The notes: generated by a model not told the origin, from the sequence alone. Counted from the stretch's first letter, positions 35,281 through 47,397 are shown. The stretch: DNA of 64,000 bases from Hysterangium stoloniferum (GCA_015178975.1 WHVD01000071.1:248001-312000); one strand, 5' to 3'. Program-made: numbers and translations.

Positions 35281-35577
35281 ATGGCGTTCGAAGGAAAAGC
35301 TACTCATACATCAGTGAAAGGTATGTCCACCACAAAAAGGAAGGGGACGCCGAGGAAAGCTAAATGTTCAAGACACTCAATGGTGAGCCGGTTGTTGATG
35401 CGCTGTGCATTTTGTCTTGATGACTTGATATGGAAGCAAGCAAACCAGAAATGCGACGGTATCGAGATCTTGAGCTGCGCTGCACGCGAATTCAGGGTCA
35501 GAAGATCCAGATCTTATTGGCTTCCGCGTAATGGCGACTGGCTTTCCATCCGACAACCGCGGCCGGTCCGGACTCAT
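35281..35577 (-). pseudogene. B family gene, C-terminal fragment
   Basis: Encodes PIRSGSSDPEFACSAAQDLD and VAFLVCLLPYQVIKTKCTAH, the most conserved C-terminal block of the B family. Upstream parts are missing; a T block lies directly next to it at 35,590. Confidence 0.55.
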
Positions 35578-35589
35578 GTGATCCCCCCT

Positions 35590-36360
35590 GACATGACCAC
35601 GAGCTACTTTCTCTCTTATCCAAGGTGAAAGTTCACGACATGTGAAGAAGTGTCGGTGTTTTTATCAAAAGAAATGACACGAGAATAACGATGTGACCGT
35701 CCTTTTTGAGATGTCGTAGTGGTATTCGACTGAAATTGTTATCCCTAGTATATGCAATGTGATTTCAGCGATGGGTAGTCCTCGGAATATATTTAACACC
35801 ACTCGAAAGAATCTCGTAGCAATCGTTACAAGTGACTATCTTTGCTTTTACATTGCGTCAAATTATGTAGCTTCATACAGATTTCAACCGGGTTCTGTTG
35901 AAATGATTGTCACTTATAAATATGATGTCAGTCTAGCTATGGGTGATTCCCGCAAGTGTACTCAATGCTAGTATGGCATCAACGCGTGCAACATGCAGAA
36001 CTCATAGTGGTGGTGAAAAATAACTATATAAACTCTTATATTGATCGACCTACGGCAACTGTAGTGTCAAGTTTTCAATCGAAGAAGAGGAATTCCCCCA
36101 ACACATTGCCTCGCACGGTGTGAAGACCCTCAGTTTGAAGATTAATGGATCTTGTCAACTGAACACTGGCCTGAAGGTATGACAAGCCTGAACGAGAGAG
36201 ACATGCATCGAAATGGTGATGGGGGAAGCCTTTTTTAGACCTTCAGTGATATCGTATTTAAAGCAAGTGTCGTTCATGATCCGGATGTTAGTCTAGGCAC
36301 GGCTAGTGCCCCGAAAGGTATTCAACACATGTACGGGGACAACTGCAGAGCTCACGGCGA
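35590..36360 (-). repeat. T block
   Basis: Minus-strand tail that follows the A1 fragment at 36,361. It includes frames such as SPRNIFNTTRKNLVAIVTSD on the opposite strand that recur in other T blocks. Confidence 0.65.
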
Positions 36361-36765
36361 TAATACAAAGTGACTAATGTAGAAGGAGAGAGATGAGAAT
36401 GGAGATGGTATCGAGGCTGCGCACTGTGGAACACACGGACTCGGGCTCGGAAGATCCACCTATCAGCTTCAGAGTAACCTCCGTTATTGTCGCGGCAGAA
36501 TGTAAGAGCGGGTAATTTCGATTGGCTTCCATCAGAACCACGCTGGCAGTACAGTGCCATGGGAGGTAAGAGGGTGTTTAAGGGTAAAATATTGTGAACG
36601 GACCTTACGATACACCCAATGAACTAAGAAACGACATTGAGCTGGTTGATGTGATCGGTGAGAAGCGTGCTGTCGTCGAGGAAGGTTTTCAAGTAGTAAA
36701 TACACCAAACCAGGGAATGTGATGTCCTCAAATCAATATGACGTGTCAATCACGCTATATGCATG
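36361..36765 (-). pseudogene. A1 family gene, 3' fragment (copy 7)
   Basis: Retains the part around FDDSTLLTDHINQLNVVSSF and part of the C-terminus. A1 sequence stops abruptly at about 36,765, where B tail begins, so a deletion has fused an A 3' end to a B tail and removed the U block and the first exons. Confidence 0.6.
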
Positions 36766-37680
36766 TGCTTATTATTAGATATCGGCATAACAACCTGGGC
36801 GGAAGCTATGACGCTTGCCAAGGTGATGCAGCATGATGTCATGACTCTGGGCTCTGGGAATAATCTTCAGTTCAGCATAACAACAAAAATATTCTTCCCA
36901 TTATCTTTGGGATAATTAATAGGCAAATATATTTATTCAGAATGCCATTGGTGTCACTCTGCACGACAATACACGTTCGGTATGATGGGACACAACCGGA
37001 ATTCCGTTCAAAGACAGTGGCAACGGTCGACCCGGCATCAGACTGGTTCAAAAACAATCCAGGAACATATGCTGCCTCTGAGATGCATATATGTGGTCCC
37101 AAATATATTTAATTATATAAGTCACAAAACATAAGCCCTACAAAGTTCAAGGTATCATCGACACAATCCTCGTCACCCATGCACCCCACAGTTGCAGTGA
37201 GTACAAGACATGATTGTGTGCATTCTCAACGCAAATAATAGTTCCCAGTTAGATGCATACATGTATTCCTACAATAAATTTAATTATTAATTTCAAATGA
37301 CGAGTCCTACAAATTCAAAAGTATCATCGACCCAGCGTTCATCACTGACTTAGCACAGAGCTGTGATAAGAATAAGAAGTGATTGAATGCGGTCTGAAAT
37401 TCTCTCAAGTTACGCATGTTTATGCAATGGTTAATTTTCCTCCAAAGCGAACTAAAAAAAGGGGGAAATGAGGAGATCCTCCTCTAAGTTTGTTCTAAGT
37501 ATGTCGGCGATATCTGATTAAAGATCGTGTCAAATTATGGAGCAGGACTTTCACCAGATAAAACCGCGTTTTTCCAACTCTAATATGGAGTTAGAACGAG
37601 ATGTTACTCATGCATCAGTGAAATGTGTGACCACCATTAAACGGAAGGGGAGGCCGGGGGAAACTAAGTGTTCAAGACAC
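36766..37680 (-). repeat. B tail
   Basis: Includes the minus-strand frame at 37,102-36,872 (VFERNSGCVPSYRTCIVVQS), shared with the B tail at 62,689-62,916. Confidence 0.65.
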
Positions 37681-38460
37681 TCAGTGGTGAACCGGTTGAT
37701 GATTCTCTGTGCACTGTGTCTTGATATCTTGATGTGTAAGGAGGCAAACAAGAATTGTGACGGTATTGGGATCGTGAGCTGCGTTGCATGCGAATTCTGG
37801 GTCAGAAGATCCAGATATTATTGGCTTCAGTGCAATGGCAATTAATTTTACACAGCCGACAACCGCCGCCAATATGGACTCATTTGAGTCAGAATTAGTG
37901 ATGTGTTAATTTATTATGCGGATGTTAGACAATGGTGGAAGACATATGAGCAAAGAAAAAACATTCAGCTGGTTAATCAGCAGCATATTTTAGTTGAAGA
38001 AGGGTTGTAAGGTGACAACATGGGGTAAATATTTTGTTGGAAAATCATTGTAAATTCTCAAGGCTGGAATATTTATGTCCGTTCCATCTACAAGGATCTT
38101 CGAAACAGCTCCAGAAAGATCCTCGAAAATACGAATTTTGTTGGACGCAACGTATGAAAGGCTCCATCTGGTGCTGAAGTGCATAGAGAAGAAACACTGT
38201 TATTGATTCTTGAGGCTTGTAATAGGAAAACTAACGGTTCTAGCCAGAATGCAAAGCAACCGAATGTCAGGCAGGTCCCACGTGTTTCCTAGGATCAACG
38301 CAAAGAGGACTATAAATCCGGTGTCTTCACAATTCAAAGCACGATCAATATCGTGCTATGTTAAGCAGTGGTTATTGGGTGACAGGATCATCAAGTAATC
38401 ACGTTATTGCAGTTCAGGGATTACTTATATCTGACCGATCGATGCCGGGACACCACAGAT
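37681..38460 (-). pseudogene. B family gene copy
   Basis: Covers more of the B core than most. 38,460-38,210 matches the start of the third-exon region. 38,184-37,990 reads FEDLSGAVSKILVDGTDINI. 37,872-37,681 reads AAVVGCVKLIAIALKPIISG and SSDPEFACNAAHDPNTVTIL. The last segment joins two blocks that are out of frame in other copies, so it shows the original reading frame. Broken overall. Confidence 0.6.
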
Positions 38461-39840
38461 GACGACGACTAACGTTCAAGAGGCCCAGGGATCTACCTGA
38501 TGATTTATCTAATATGGGGTCGAATCAAATTAATTTAAACATGAAAATGGGTGGAATGAACTCCAGTCAACAGAAATGGGAGGAGGAGGGGAAATGGCGG
38601 GGCAGCGAACAAAATCAATTCTCCGGGGGTGCAATGTGACGCTAAAGACTTAAATATTCAAACACAAAAAAAACGAGATTTGTCATGGATTGGCTTCTCC
38701 ACGTGCTGGGGCCGTCGTGGCTATTCTTAAGCTCTTAGCTGAGAGGTGATTCCACCTGACAGTACCACGAGCTACCTTTCTCTTATCCAATGTGAAAGTT
38801 AGTGACTGTTGAGAAGTGCTGGTGGTTTGATCATGGTGTTGTCCAATGGCTTGGCCCGGCTTCCTGTTCTCCCAAACAAATAACACAAGAATAAAGGTAG
38901 CCCGGCCTCCTCTGAGATGCCCTACATCAGGGATTCGGGAATGTCTACACCCACTATATAGACTCCCTAGATCTATAGTAAGCTTTATACTGACTAGTAA
39001 ATAGGGATCTCACGAACGTAGGGTGTCTAGCCGAGTCTAGGCAAGCTAGCTAGCTCTCCTAGATGGTTTTAGACAATATAGATAGCATACTTACTGATCT
39101 TCCCACTTTCCTGACGTAGTAGTATTCGATTGAAATGTTTATCGCTATTAAATCCGATGTGAGGTCAGAACGGCTAGTGCTCGCAATTTATTCAATACCA
39201 GTGTAGAGAACCTCTCAGCGATCATTACAAGTGATTATCTTCGACTTATTTGTTTCATACAGCTCTCAAATGCACATTATGTTGTGGTGCCGGCAAGTGT
39301 ATTCAACGGATGTATGACATCAACGCGTGGAACCTGTAAGGCTCGCTGCGCCTGTGAAAATTTCCTGTATGCGTTCGAAATCTATGGCAACTTTGTTGTT
39401 AATTTTTCAATGGCATAGGATTAGTTTAAGGAATTTGACCAACAGTGCCTGGCACGATGTGAAGGTCATCGGGGCTAATATCAGTCATCCTGTCAATGTA
39501 ACACTGGCGTGAAGGTCGCATGAGCCTGAACGAAACATGCATCGAAATGGAGACAGGGGATGCCCTTTTCAGACCTTCAATAATATCTGATTTAACACAA
39601 GTGTTGTTTATTAGGAGGTTAGTCCATGAATGACTAGTGCCCTTAAATGTAGTTACCAGATGTATTGTAACAACTGCAATAATGCAAAGTGACTATATGC
39701 GCTCTTACATCCGCTCAAATCATATATCTGTATAAAATCCGGAACCACAACTTGGAAAGTGAGTTGAATACAAGGCGGAACAATTGGGTCCCTCCTGGGT
39801 TGGTTGATATGTCGGCAGTATCTAAGAGAAGTCCGTAGGA
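38461..39840 (-). repeat. T block with a small insertion
   Basis: Minus-strand T block. 38,461-38,530 resembles 44,640-44,760 (A3 3' flank). About 38,920-39,110 is an insert with no counterpart in other T blocks; its first 45 bases match 29,111-29,155. Confidence 0.65.
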
Positions 39841-39988
39841 AGTATGTCCAATGGATGGTGCAAGACCTTTGTCAGGGCAACCGTGTTGCCCAAACACTCA
39901 CATGTGCGTCTAATTAAACCCTACCGACACACGAGTGGACGGTGTCGCGACGACACAAAGGAAGGAACGCACGGCGTAATCCAAACGC
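39841..39988 (-). pseudogene. A1 3' end remnant beside the copia fragment
   Basis: The last bases of an A1 copy and its flank, nearly identical to the reverse complement of 7,060-7,200. The A sequence stops at 39,988 where the copia fragment begins. Confidence 0.75.
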
Positions 39989-41685
39989 ATGGATGGTGCA
40001 AGACCTTTATAATAAGACTTGGGAGCTGGTCAGTCTACCAAAAGGCCGGACCACCATTAAGAACAAATGGGTGTATGTGACGAAACGAAATACGCAGGGA
40101 GAAGTCACAAGATATAAGGCCCGGCTTTTCGCGAAAGGGTTCACAAAAACTGAAGGAATTGACTATGAGAAAACGTTCGCTCCAGTTGCTCGTCTGGACT
40201 CATTACGACTTTTATTATCATTGGCAGCTGTCTACGACTGGGATATCCACCAAATTGACATCAAGTCAGCCTATCTAAATGGGAATCTTAATGAAGAAAT
40301 ATACATGGATCAACCGCAAGGCTTCACAGTACCCGGGAAGGAAACACTCGTGTGTCGTCTCCTGAAAGCAATCTATGGCTTGAAGAAAGCAGGGCGCCAA
40401 TGGCATGAGCACCTGCAAGGGACTTTAGATAGCTTCAGATACAGTAAGCTACTTTCAGGGGATGTCTCCATCTTTTTCAAGAGTCACAACGAAGGGGGAG
40501 AGTTTACAATTATCCTAGTATATGTTGATGACATGGCGATTTTTGGCAACTTGAAAAACATTCAAGATGTGAAAGCTTTCATTGGTTCCAAGTATCAATA
40601 TACTGATCTAGGGGAAATTGAACAATTCCTGGGGCTTCACATTACCCGCAACCGTTCGAAAAGGACTATCACGATAGACCAGACCCACTACATACAACGT
40701 ATAGCTGAACCCTTCAATATGCAGAACTGCCGGCCGGCATACACCCCCTTTCCCACAGGAACCAATCTTGTATCCAATACAGAGACAGGATTCGATCTTA
40801 CGACTAGGTCACATTACCAACAACTTGTCGGGTCCCTCATGTATGCCATGCTAGGGACACGACTAGATATATGCTATGCTGTGAACAAGCTATCACAATA
40901 TGGACCGAACCCCACATCTGCTCATCTAGCCACTGCTCAGCACACCCTGCGATACCTCATCACGACACGACATCGCAAACTTACATATGGAAAAAACGAC
41001 TCTACAGAACTGGTCGGGTACAGTGACTCTGACTGGGCAGGAGATAAAGACAGTTGTCGATCAACTACAGGATACACATTTGTGCTCACAGGAGGGGCGG
41101 TAACCTGGGCCACTCAGATACAACGCACTGTCGCACTCTCTTCGACCGAAGCAGAGTACATGGCCCTCACCGAATGCTCTAAACATGCACAGTGGATTGT
41201 ATCCCTTCTCCAACAGCTCTATTTCGACATTGACCTCCCAATTAATATCTTTAGTGACTCACTTGGTGCCCGCTGAATTGCTTCAAACAATGTCTATCAC
41301 AAGAGGACAAAACACATCGATATTAAATACTACTACATCCGAGAATAAATTATGGATGGGACAGTCAGTGTAAATGAAGTCAACACTAAGAATAATCTTG
41401 CCGATGTTTCCACTAAATCACTACCACGGGATCAACACAACACTTTAATATCACGACTTGGACTCATTGAAAATTCGACCGAGGGGGAGTGTTGTAAAAA
41501 GGGAACAATAACGGTCAAATTACCTCCGAGAACATATACGCCCATTGTTATACTCATTTAGATAGAACAATGGACGTAGATTAGTATAAAGTAAATAGGT
41601 ATTGTACGATAGTAGGAAATAACAGAGTTAGTCTACTCGCACTCAGAAGTTTCCTGAGTGGCACTGCGTCTACAAGTTGGGACCA
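39989..41685 (+). mobile_element. Ty1/copia retrotransposon fragment with 3' LTR
   Basis: A fossil of the copia family. One long open stretch (39,942-41,276) covers the reverse transcriptase (NKWVYVTKRN, DYEKTFAPVARLDSLRLLLS, LVYVDDMAIF) and RNase H (GYSDSDWAGDKD, SSTEAEYMAL). A polypurine run, gagggggag, leads into the 3' LTR at 41,490-41,685. No 5' LTR, gag, protease or integrase part is seen. It is broken, with roughly two or three breaks. The long open stretch suggests it is younger than the A/B units. It sits where an A1 core would be expected. Confidence 0.9.
41490..41685 (+). repeat. 3' LTR of the copia fragment
   Basis: Starts TGTTGTAAAAAGGGAACAAT and matches the solo LTR at 2,962-3,227, which carries about 75 extra bases. 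The right boundary is uncertain by about 10 bases. Confidence 0.75.
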
Positions 41686-41689
41686 TAAA

Positions 41690-42738
41690 CGTCCTTGGTT
41701 GTGTTGGGCACATCCCGGTTTGTATTAACTGAACACTTTCTGTCAGATAGGCTTATTATAGTCCGTCTCTCTGATTGCAGTGTTTCCCCCCAGGCTCACA
41801 CTATTAATGCATGGAGAATGCTCTCCTAAGTGGCCATGACAAGGTATGTAGAACAATCATTGTGACCCACGGGTAGCTTGACCTATTCCCGGCAGAGCTC
41901 TTCCGGTATTTCAAGATTCACCGTGCTGGGCTATGGGTATCCGTGTCCCTTGTCTGCCATCTTACCACCCCCTTCATTACTACTCACTTCACCATCCTTT
42001 AAACTCCAAAAGATCTCTGAAACAACCTCTCTTCATTCCCACACGATAATCATTCATCACAGTTCTGAGTTTGTTGCCGGAATCCATCCTTTATTTTCTC
42101 ATTTTTGATGATTTGTCAGTCTGGAAATCAATGAGCCACTCTGAGTCCATACAAAATTCTAAGCTGATCATTGGCTATCGGTATAACAACTTGGGAGGAA
42201 GCTATAATGCTGACAAGGTAATGCATCCTAATGATGACTCTAGAGATAATCTTCAGTGCAGCAGGATAACATCAAACCGTTTTGCACCCAATATCTTTGG
42301 GATAACTAATAAGCAATCCTCATCACCAATGCACCACACAACCGCAGTGAGCACAAGAACATGACTTTATGCATTCTCACCCCGAATAGAATAATAGTTT
42401 CCAGTGAGATGCATACATCTAGTCATACAATATATTTAATGATAAGTTACAAATGACGAGTCCTACAATTTCAAAGGTATCATCCACTCAGTGTTCGTCA
42501 CGGACTCAGCACAGGCCTGTAATAAGGATAAGAAGTGAGGTATGCGCTCTGAAATTCCCTCAAGCTACGCACGTTCATACAATGGTTAATTGTCCTACAA
42601 AGCCGACTATGAGATCCTCCTCTTCATTTGTTCCAAGTATAGCGGCGATATCTCATCAGAAATTCTGTTCCATCATGGAGCAGGAGGTTCATCAGATCAA
42701 ATCGTGTGTTTCCAACTCTGATATGGGCTTAGGAGATT
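41690..42738 (-). repeat. U block and B tail
   Basis: On the minus strand this is B tail then U block, as at 33,335-35,280. Its A core is missing; the copia fragment lies there instead. Confidence 0.65.
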
Positions 42739-43740
42739 CTATTCATACATCAGTGAAAGGTGGGGCACCATAAAAAGGAAGGGAGGGCCGGGGGAAACTA
42801 CATATTCAAGACACTCAACGATGAACTGGTTGTTGATGTCCTGTGCATTGTGTCTTGATGTCGTGATGTGTAAGGGGAAAAAAAAAGACTTGCGATGGCA
42901 TTGAGATCGTGAGCTGCGGTGCATGGGAATTTCGGGTCAGAAGGTCAAGATATTAGCTTCGGCGCAATCCTAACTACTCTTTCCCCAACCGACAACTGCG
43001 GCCAATATGGACTCATTTGAGTGAGAATGAGAGAGGTGAGATAATTTAATGTGGGAATGTAGAGCAATGGTGGATGAGAAAAAATACAGAATATAGTGTA
43101 AAAAGGACTCCGTGTGCCAAGAAAAATCATTCCCCTGGTTAATCAATGGCGTATTGTCATTGAAGAAGGTATGCAAGGCGAACAAATTCAGTAAATAGTT
43201 TGTTGGAAAATTATTATGAACCCTGAAGGCTGGAGTATTGGTGTCCCTGTCCTCTATCACGATCTTAGGACCAACTCCAGAAACACCCACGAAACTACGA
43301 ATTTCTTTGGATGCGACATATGAACAGCCCTATCTGGTGCTGAAGTACATAGACAAGAAACGTTGTTCATTTTCTTCAGTAAGTGGTGCATTTGGGGCTA
43401 ATTGAGGCTTGTGACAGGACAACTCACGGTTGTAACCATTCTGGAAAGCCACCTCAAATGACAATGAGTTCGTTCACAGACAGGTCAGGCACGTAGCATG
43501 TACTTCCTACGATGAATGGAAAGGGGACAATAAATCCAGTGTCTTATACTTCAAAAGGATTAAAGCACGATAAATGTCGGGGGGTGTTTAAGGCAAACGT
43601 AGATGCAACTTCATCCCACTTGGTAGATGTGATTATGGACTCATAGAGTAATGATGTACTTGCAGCTGACGGCTGACACAGTATGTGAAAGCATCACAAG
43701 GATAAGTTTGACAGAATGACCTGTGATTCTGCCACAAGTG
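42739..43740 (-). pseudogene. B family gene copy (longest)
   Basis: 43,700-43,400 holds the third-exon start, with WDEVASTFALNTPRHLSCFN and DLSVNELIVI in changing frames, matching A1 LDEVASTFIIHIAG and LSVEELTAIR. 43,290-42,970 is open and reads GVSGVGPKIVIEDRDTNTPA and YILYFFSSTIALHSHIKLSH. The C-terminal segment continues to about 42,900. First and second exons are not found. Broken. Confidence 0.65.
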
Positions 43741-44255
43741 AAACAAAATCTTCTAGCCTCGTTCAGGCATTTGACCCGGGTATGTGGGTCTACCGCTGAT
43801 CGCGAATATATCTCGGAAGTATCACATCATCGAGTAGAAGCTGCAGGGCTCGCGGCGATGGGGAAAATGACTGTATGCGCTCGTAATTAACCTAAATGAA
43901 AATATGGTAACAACTATGATAATTTTTCCAATCCGGCTATAAAGCACGTCAAACCCAGGGGAAGGGCAGTTCTTGTTGGGTATAGACATGTCTATAAGTT
44001 GTGGAAAGTATACAATATATACGAGCAGATGAAGTTACGTTGATATTATTAAGCTACTGTAAAGTACGGTATAGCCCAGTGCGAACTATAGTACTAGTGC
44101 GAACTATACTACTAGTGCGAACTATACTATAAACTACGAATGTGTTAGATTTCAAGCATCATCGGTGTTCTTTGGATATCATTTTAAGTCTTTTTGTTTG
44201 CCATTTTCATTGTTTACACCGTTTCCATTGTACTCCACGCTTTATAATTTTATTG
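43741..44255. repeat. spacer repeated at 22,720-23,040
   Basis: Direct counterpart of the spacer at 22,720-23,040. 44,078-44,131 is a small tandem array of three 18-bp units (agtgcgaactatactact) that the other copy lacks. Confidence 0.7.
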
Positions 44256-44770
44256 TCATATGAAGAAAGTTTCCCTACACCATTGCAAGGGAGCCCGGCT
44301 CTGATCATGTTCAACGCAACGTCGTTGCTGACAATTTGTGTTACCATGTATTTCGTTCACAAGATGAGATGTGATGGAGCGACGCACTGTTATAACAAGA
44401 ATTCGAAGTAGCCTCAGATTTCGTCTACAGACAGCTGACGCACGTGGCAGATTGTTTCCACGATATACGCAAAGCCCGCCAATGAGTGAGATATCTTGAC
44501 TATCAAAGGATGATAAATTTCGGGCGAGTTGTATGATAAAGGCTGTCAACATCATCAAGGTTCGTGTAATTGGTGGGTTGGTGACCGGATTATAAAGTGA
44601 TGACGTCATTTCAGTTGAGGGATTACCTCTAACTGACCAATCGATGCCAGGACACCGTATCACGGTAGAACCCAAAGGAAGGAACAGGCGACGACAACTA
44701 CGTTCAAGAGGCCCAGGGATCTAGTCGATGAGGTCTCTAATATTAGATTGAATCAAATGAATTCTTCGCG
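44256..44770 (-). pseudogene. A3 subfamily gene, third-exon fragment
   Basis: A 139-codon minus-strand open stretch reads PGIDWSVRGNPSTEMTSSLY, matching A1 PGVHWSDRDASTAITSSLYN, then FIIQLARNLSSFD. Later parts diverge through frame changes. Flanking 44,640-44,760 resembles 38,461-38,530. Confidence 0.55.
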
Positions 44771-45231
44771 ACTACTCTAAATGAAATATTTCAAACATGA
44801 CAATGAATGGAAGAGAATAATTTTAAGAAATTCGCCCAAAAAAATGGCTCGCGCGGTGTGACGGCCCTCGGATTATTCCTGTCAATTGAGCACTGACCTG
44901 AAGGTCAGATGAGCCTGAACGAGACATGTATCGAAATCGCTACGGTGGAGGCCCTTGTCAGACTTTCCGCGATCTCTTATTTAAAACAAGTGTCGTTCAT
45001 TATTCTGAAGTCGGTCTAGGCACCGCTAGTGCCGCCAAATGTATTCAACACATGTGTGGGGACAACTGCAGAGCCCAGGGAGATACTGAAAAGCGACTAT
45101 ATGCGTTCTTACACAGGCTCAAATCATACATCGATTTAACATCTACACCCCCGGCTGTAACGCGAGGTGTGGCGGCATTATGGGAGAGAAATTAAAAGGA
45201 AGTGTGTCCAATTGATGGTTGAAGACCTTTG
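44771..45231 (-). repeat. T block fragment after copy 9
   Basis: 44,830-45,180 matches other T blocks, including the gcgactatatgcgttcttac motif. Confidence 0.65.
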
Positions 45232-47397
45232 TCAGAGCAACCATGTTGCTGTAACACTAATATGGACTGCCGATACACGAGTGGAAGGTGTGCCGACGAC
45301 GCATGAGAAGGAATTGGCGGTGAGAACGAGCTCTTGGAAGGGAATCTGGGATCCTTCGTTGATTGAGCCACGGATCACATCACAACGTGTAAGGAGAGAA
45401 ACGAGAATTGGAATGGTATCGAGGCTTCGCACTGTGGTACTCGCGGATTCGGGCTCGGAAGATCCAGCTACCAGCTTCAGAGTCAACGCGATGATGAGCT
45501 CCCCACCCAACAGGAGATCCGAATCTGGAATCGTGTGTCAGAATCAGGCTGGCAGGGAGGTTTCATAGGTGGATGTAAGACGGTGCTGGAAGGTCAAATA
45601 TTGTGAACGTACCTTACGATGGGCCCAATGAACGATGGAACAACATTCAGCTGGTTGGATGTGATCGGTGAGAAGCGTGCTGTCGCCGAAGAATGTTTTC
45701 AAGGAGTAAATACTCCAAAATAGGGAATGTGATGTCCTCAAACGACATAAGGTGACAATGACGCTATATGCATATTTGTGTCGTCCACTAACACCTTTAA
45801 TACAGCTCCAGCAATATCTCGAAACCATACATCTTCATGGATGCAACACACTAGAAGCCGGATAGGATCATCCTCCAAGTAAACTCGTTGTCGGTGATAG
45901 TGTCTGTTATGGTTTTGGCGGGCGGGATAAAATGATGTGATGTCGCAATGCACGGTTGTAACCATAATTCAATGAAACCTTTAATCGCCGTGAGCTCCTC
46001 TACAGATAGTTGACGCACGTGGCGTCCACACACGCGTCATCCAGGCCATATTGGGCCACGGCTTCTTCGGCGCCTACTACCAACGTTTCCTTCGCGACCT
46101 CCCCACCTCCTGTCCCTGTGGCACAGAAGACATCCAGTCCCGCCTCCACATCATTTCCGAGTGCCCCCTTCATGAGGAGCACCGCCACACCCTCCGCACT
46201 GCCTCTCAAGACTTATCACTCCCCATTATCCTCGGCACCTACAAAGGCCTTGAAGCCCTAGCTGAGTTCATTGCCACCTCTGATGCTTTCCGGAAAGCAT
46301 AACCGGCCCACCATCCCTGCTCTTCCCCGCCCTACATTCGACCCTCTTGCCCATACCAACCAGCTACATACACATCTTGCCGCCCCCACCTACCATTGGG
46401 GGACTTTTCTCCCAACCGCTATGTATCTTAGTTATGCGACGCAGTATACAAATGTATTAAAAAAATAAAAAATAAAAAAGTTGACGCACGTGACAGATCG
46501 CTTCCACGATATCCACAAGGCCGACAATGGGTGAGGGATTCTGATATGTCAGAGAACCGGCGATGTTTATGATAAATGTTGATGCAGCCTCATCCAGTTG
46601 GTGTGCAGCGGCAAGTGGATAAAAGGTGGGATGTGAATGTAGCGGGTTGGGATACGTGGGAGGGTCTAATGCAGGGCGGGGGTACACATGGTCTATCTCC
46701 CCAATGACCACTGGGACACCATATAAAGGCCGAACCCAAAGAGGCCATAATTTTCCCCCGCTGTATACGAGAGGAAAACACTGAGAAGTGATTTAGAACC
46801 ATCTGTGCTCGTTTCCGAATTTCAGTCGGGTAGGTGGGTCTACGGCCTCAGACATGAGTATTTCGAGCATGATGCTTTGTTATCCCTACCTCAATAAATC
46901 AACACTCTCTTGAACTAGTATACCCAGTCTTGGCAGCATCAAATATGTTTGTAGAAACTTGTTAAAGGCCCCGTCTTCTCGATGCAATCGATTTCCTTGT
47001 ATATTGTCAGCTTTACCATCAGCGAAGCTGTCTTGGCACTGTGAAGGACTTTCATCCTGACCTTCTCCATACCGACTCCACAGTAATACCCGGGGCTAAT
47101 TTCAACACTTGAAGATGTATCAAGCCACCGTGACGTCATTCCCCCAGTCCCTGGTATGACTGGGATATGGGCTGAGGTTGGATTTCCTGTTGGTGGATAT
47201 CTTCACAACAGTGGGTGGGTCATGGTAGCTCATTTCTCCTTGACACTGAAATGTGATCAATGTGACACAGATCTCAAGGAAATAGCAGTATACCTTCCTC
47301 ACCAACTCGTCAACCCAAATGTCTATATGGTTTGCGGACAGCTGTATGTGCTGCTCGTTATCAGGGGCCCAATAACATAGATCATGACCTGGTTATG
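45232..47397 (-). pseudogene. A1 family gene, copy 9, split by a LINE
   Basis: Exon 1 is cut at 47,397 after CNEPGHDLC; its beginning is missing. Exon 2 (about 47,250-46,890) is recognisable and ends at GTAGGG. The third exon is interrupted by the LINE end at 46,022-46,480 and continues as FRDIAGAVLKVLVDDTNMHI. The C-terminal segment is at 45,510-45,232 (SSEPESASTTVRSLDTIPIL). 46,600-46,720 carries a small rearrangement. It lies head to head with copy 10 across the segment at 47,398-49,991. Confidence 0.7.
46022..46480 (+). mobile_element. 5'-truncated LINE (non-LTR retrotransposon) 3' end
   Basis: Flanked by a 12-bp target duplication, ttgacgcacgtg, at 46,010-46,021 and 46,481-46,492. It encodes the C-terminus of a LINE ORF2 up to the stop at 46,302. 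The readable part includes GHGFFGAYYQRFLRDLPTSC, then PCGTEDIQSRLHIISECPLH, a Cys/His motif common at the end of basidiomycete LINE ORF2 proteins. The 3' UTR follows and ends in an A-rich tail of aaaaat units. The clean duplication indicates ordinary target-primed insertion, later than the A1 copy it splits. Confidence 0.92.

Noticed and set aside
39844-40080. 78-codon + strand frame spanning the A1 flank and copia fragment
   Set aside because: Crosses the junction at 39,989 in a frame different from the reverse transcriptase; it arises from the 20-bp repeat.
42071-42364. 97-codon + strand frame (SVWKSMSHSES, LIIGYRYNNLGGSY) and relatives at 27,450 and 16,446
   Set aside because: Antisense to the B/A genes and broken in several copies. 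It was kept only as an unresolved strand question, not called as a gene.
46010-46261. 83-codon + strand Pro/Ser-rich frame inside the LINE
   Set aside because: Shadow of the LINE ORF2 frame, which carries the Cys/His motif.
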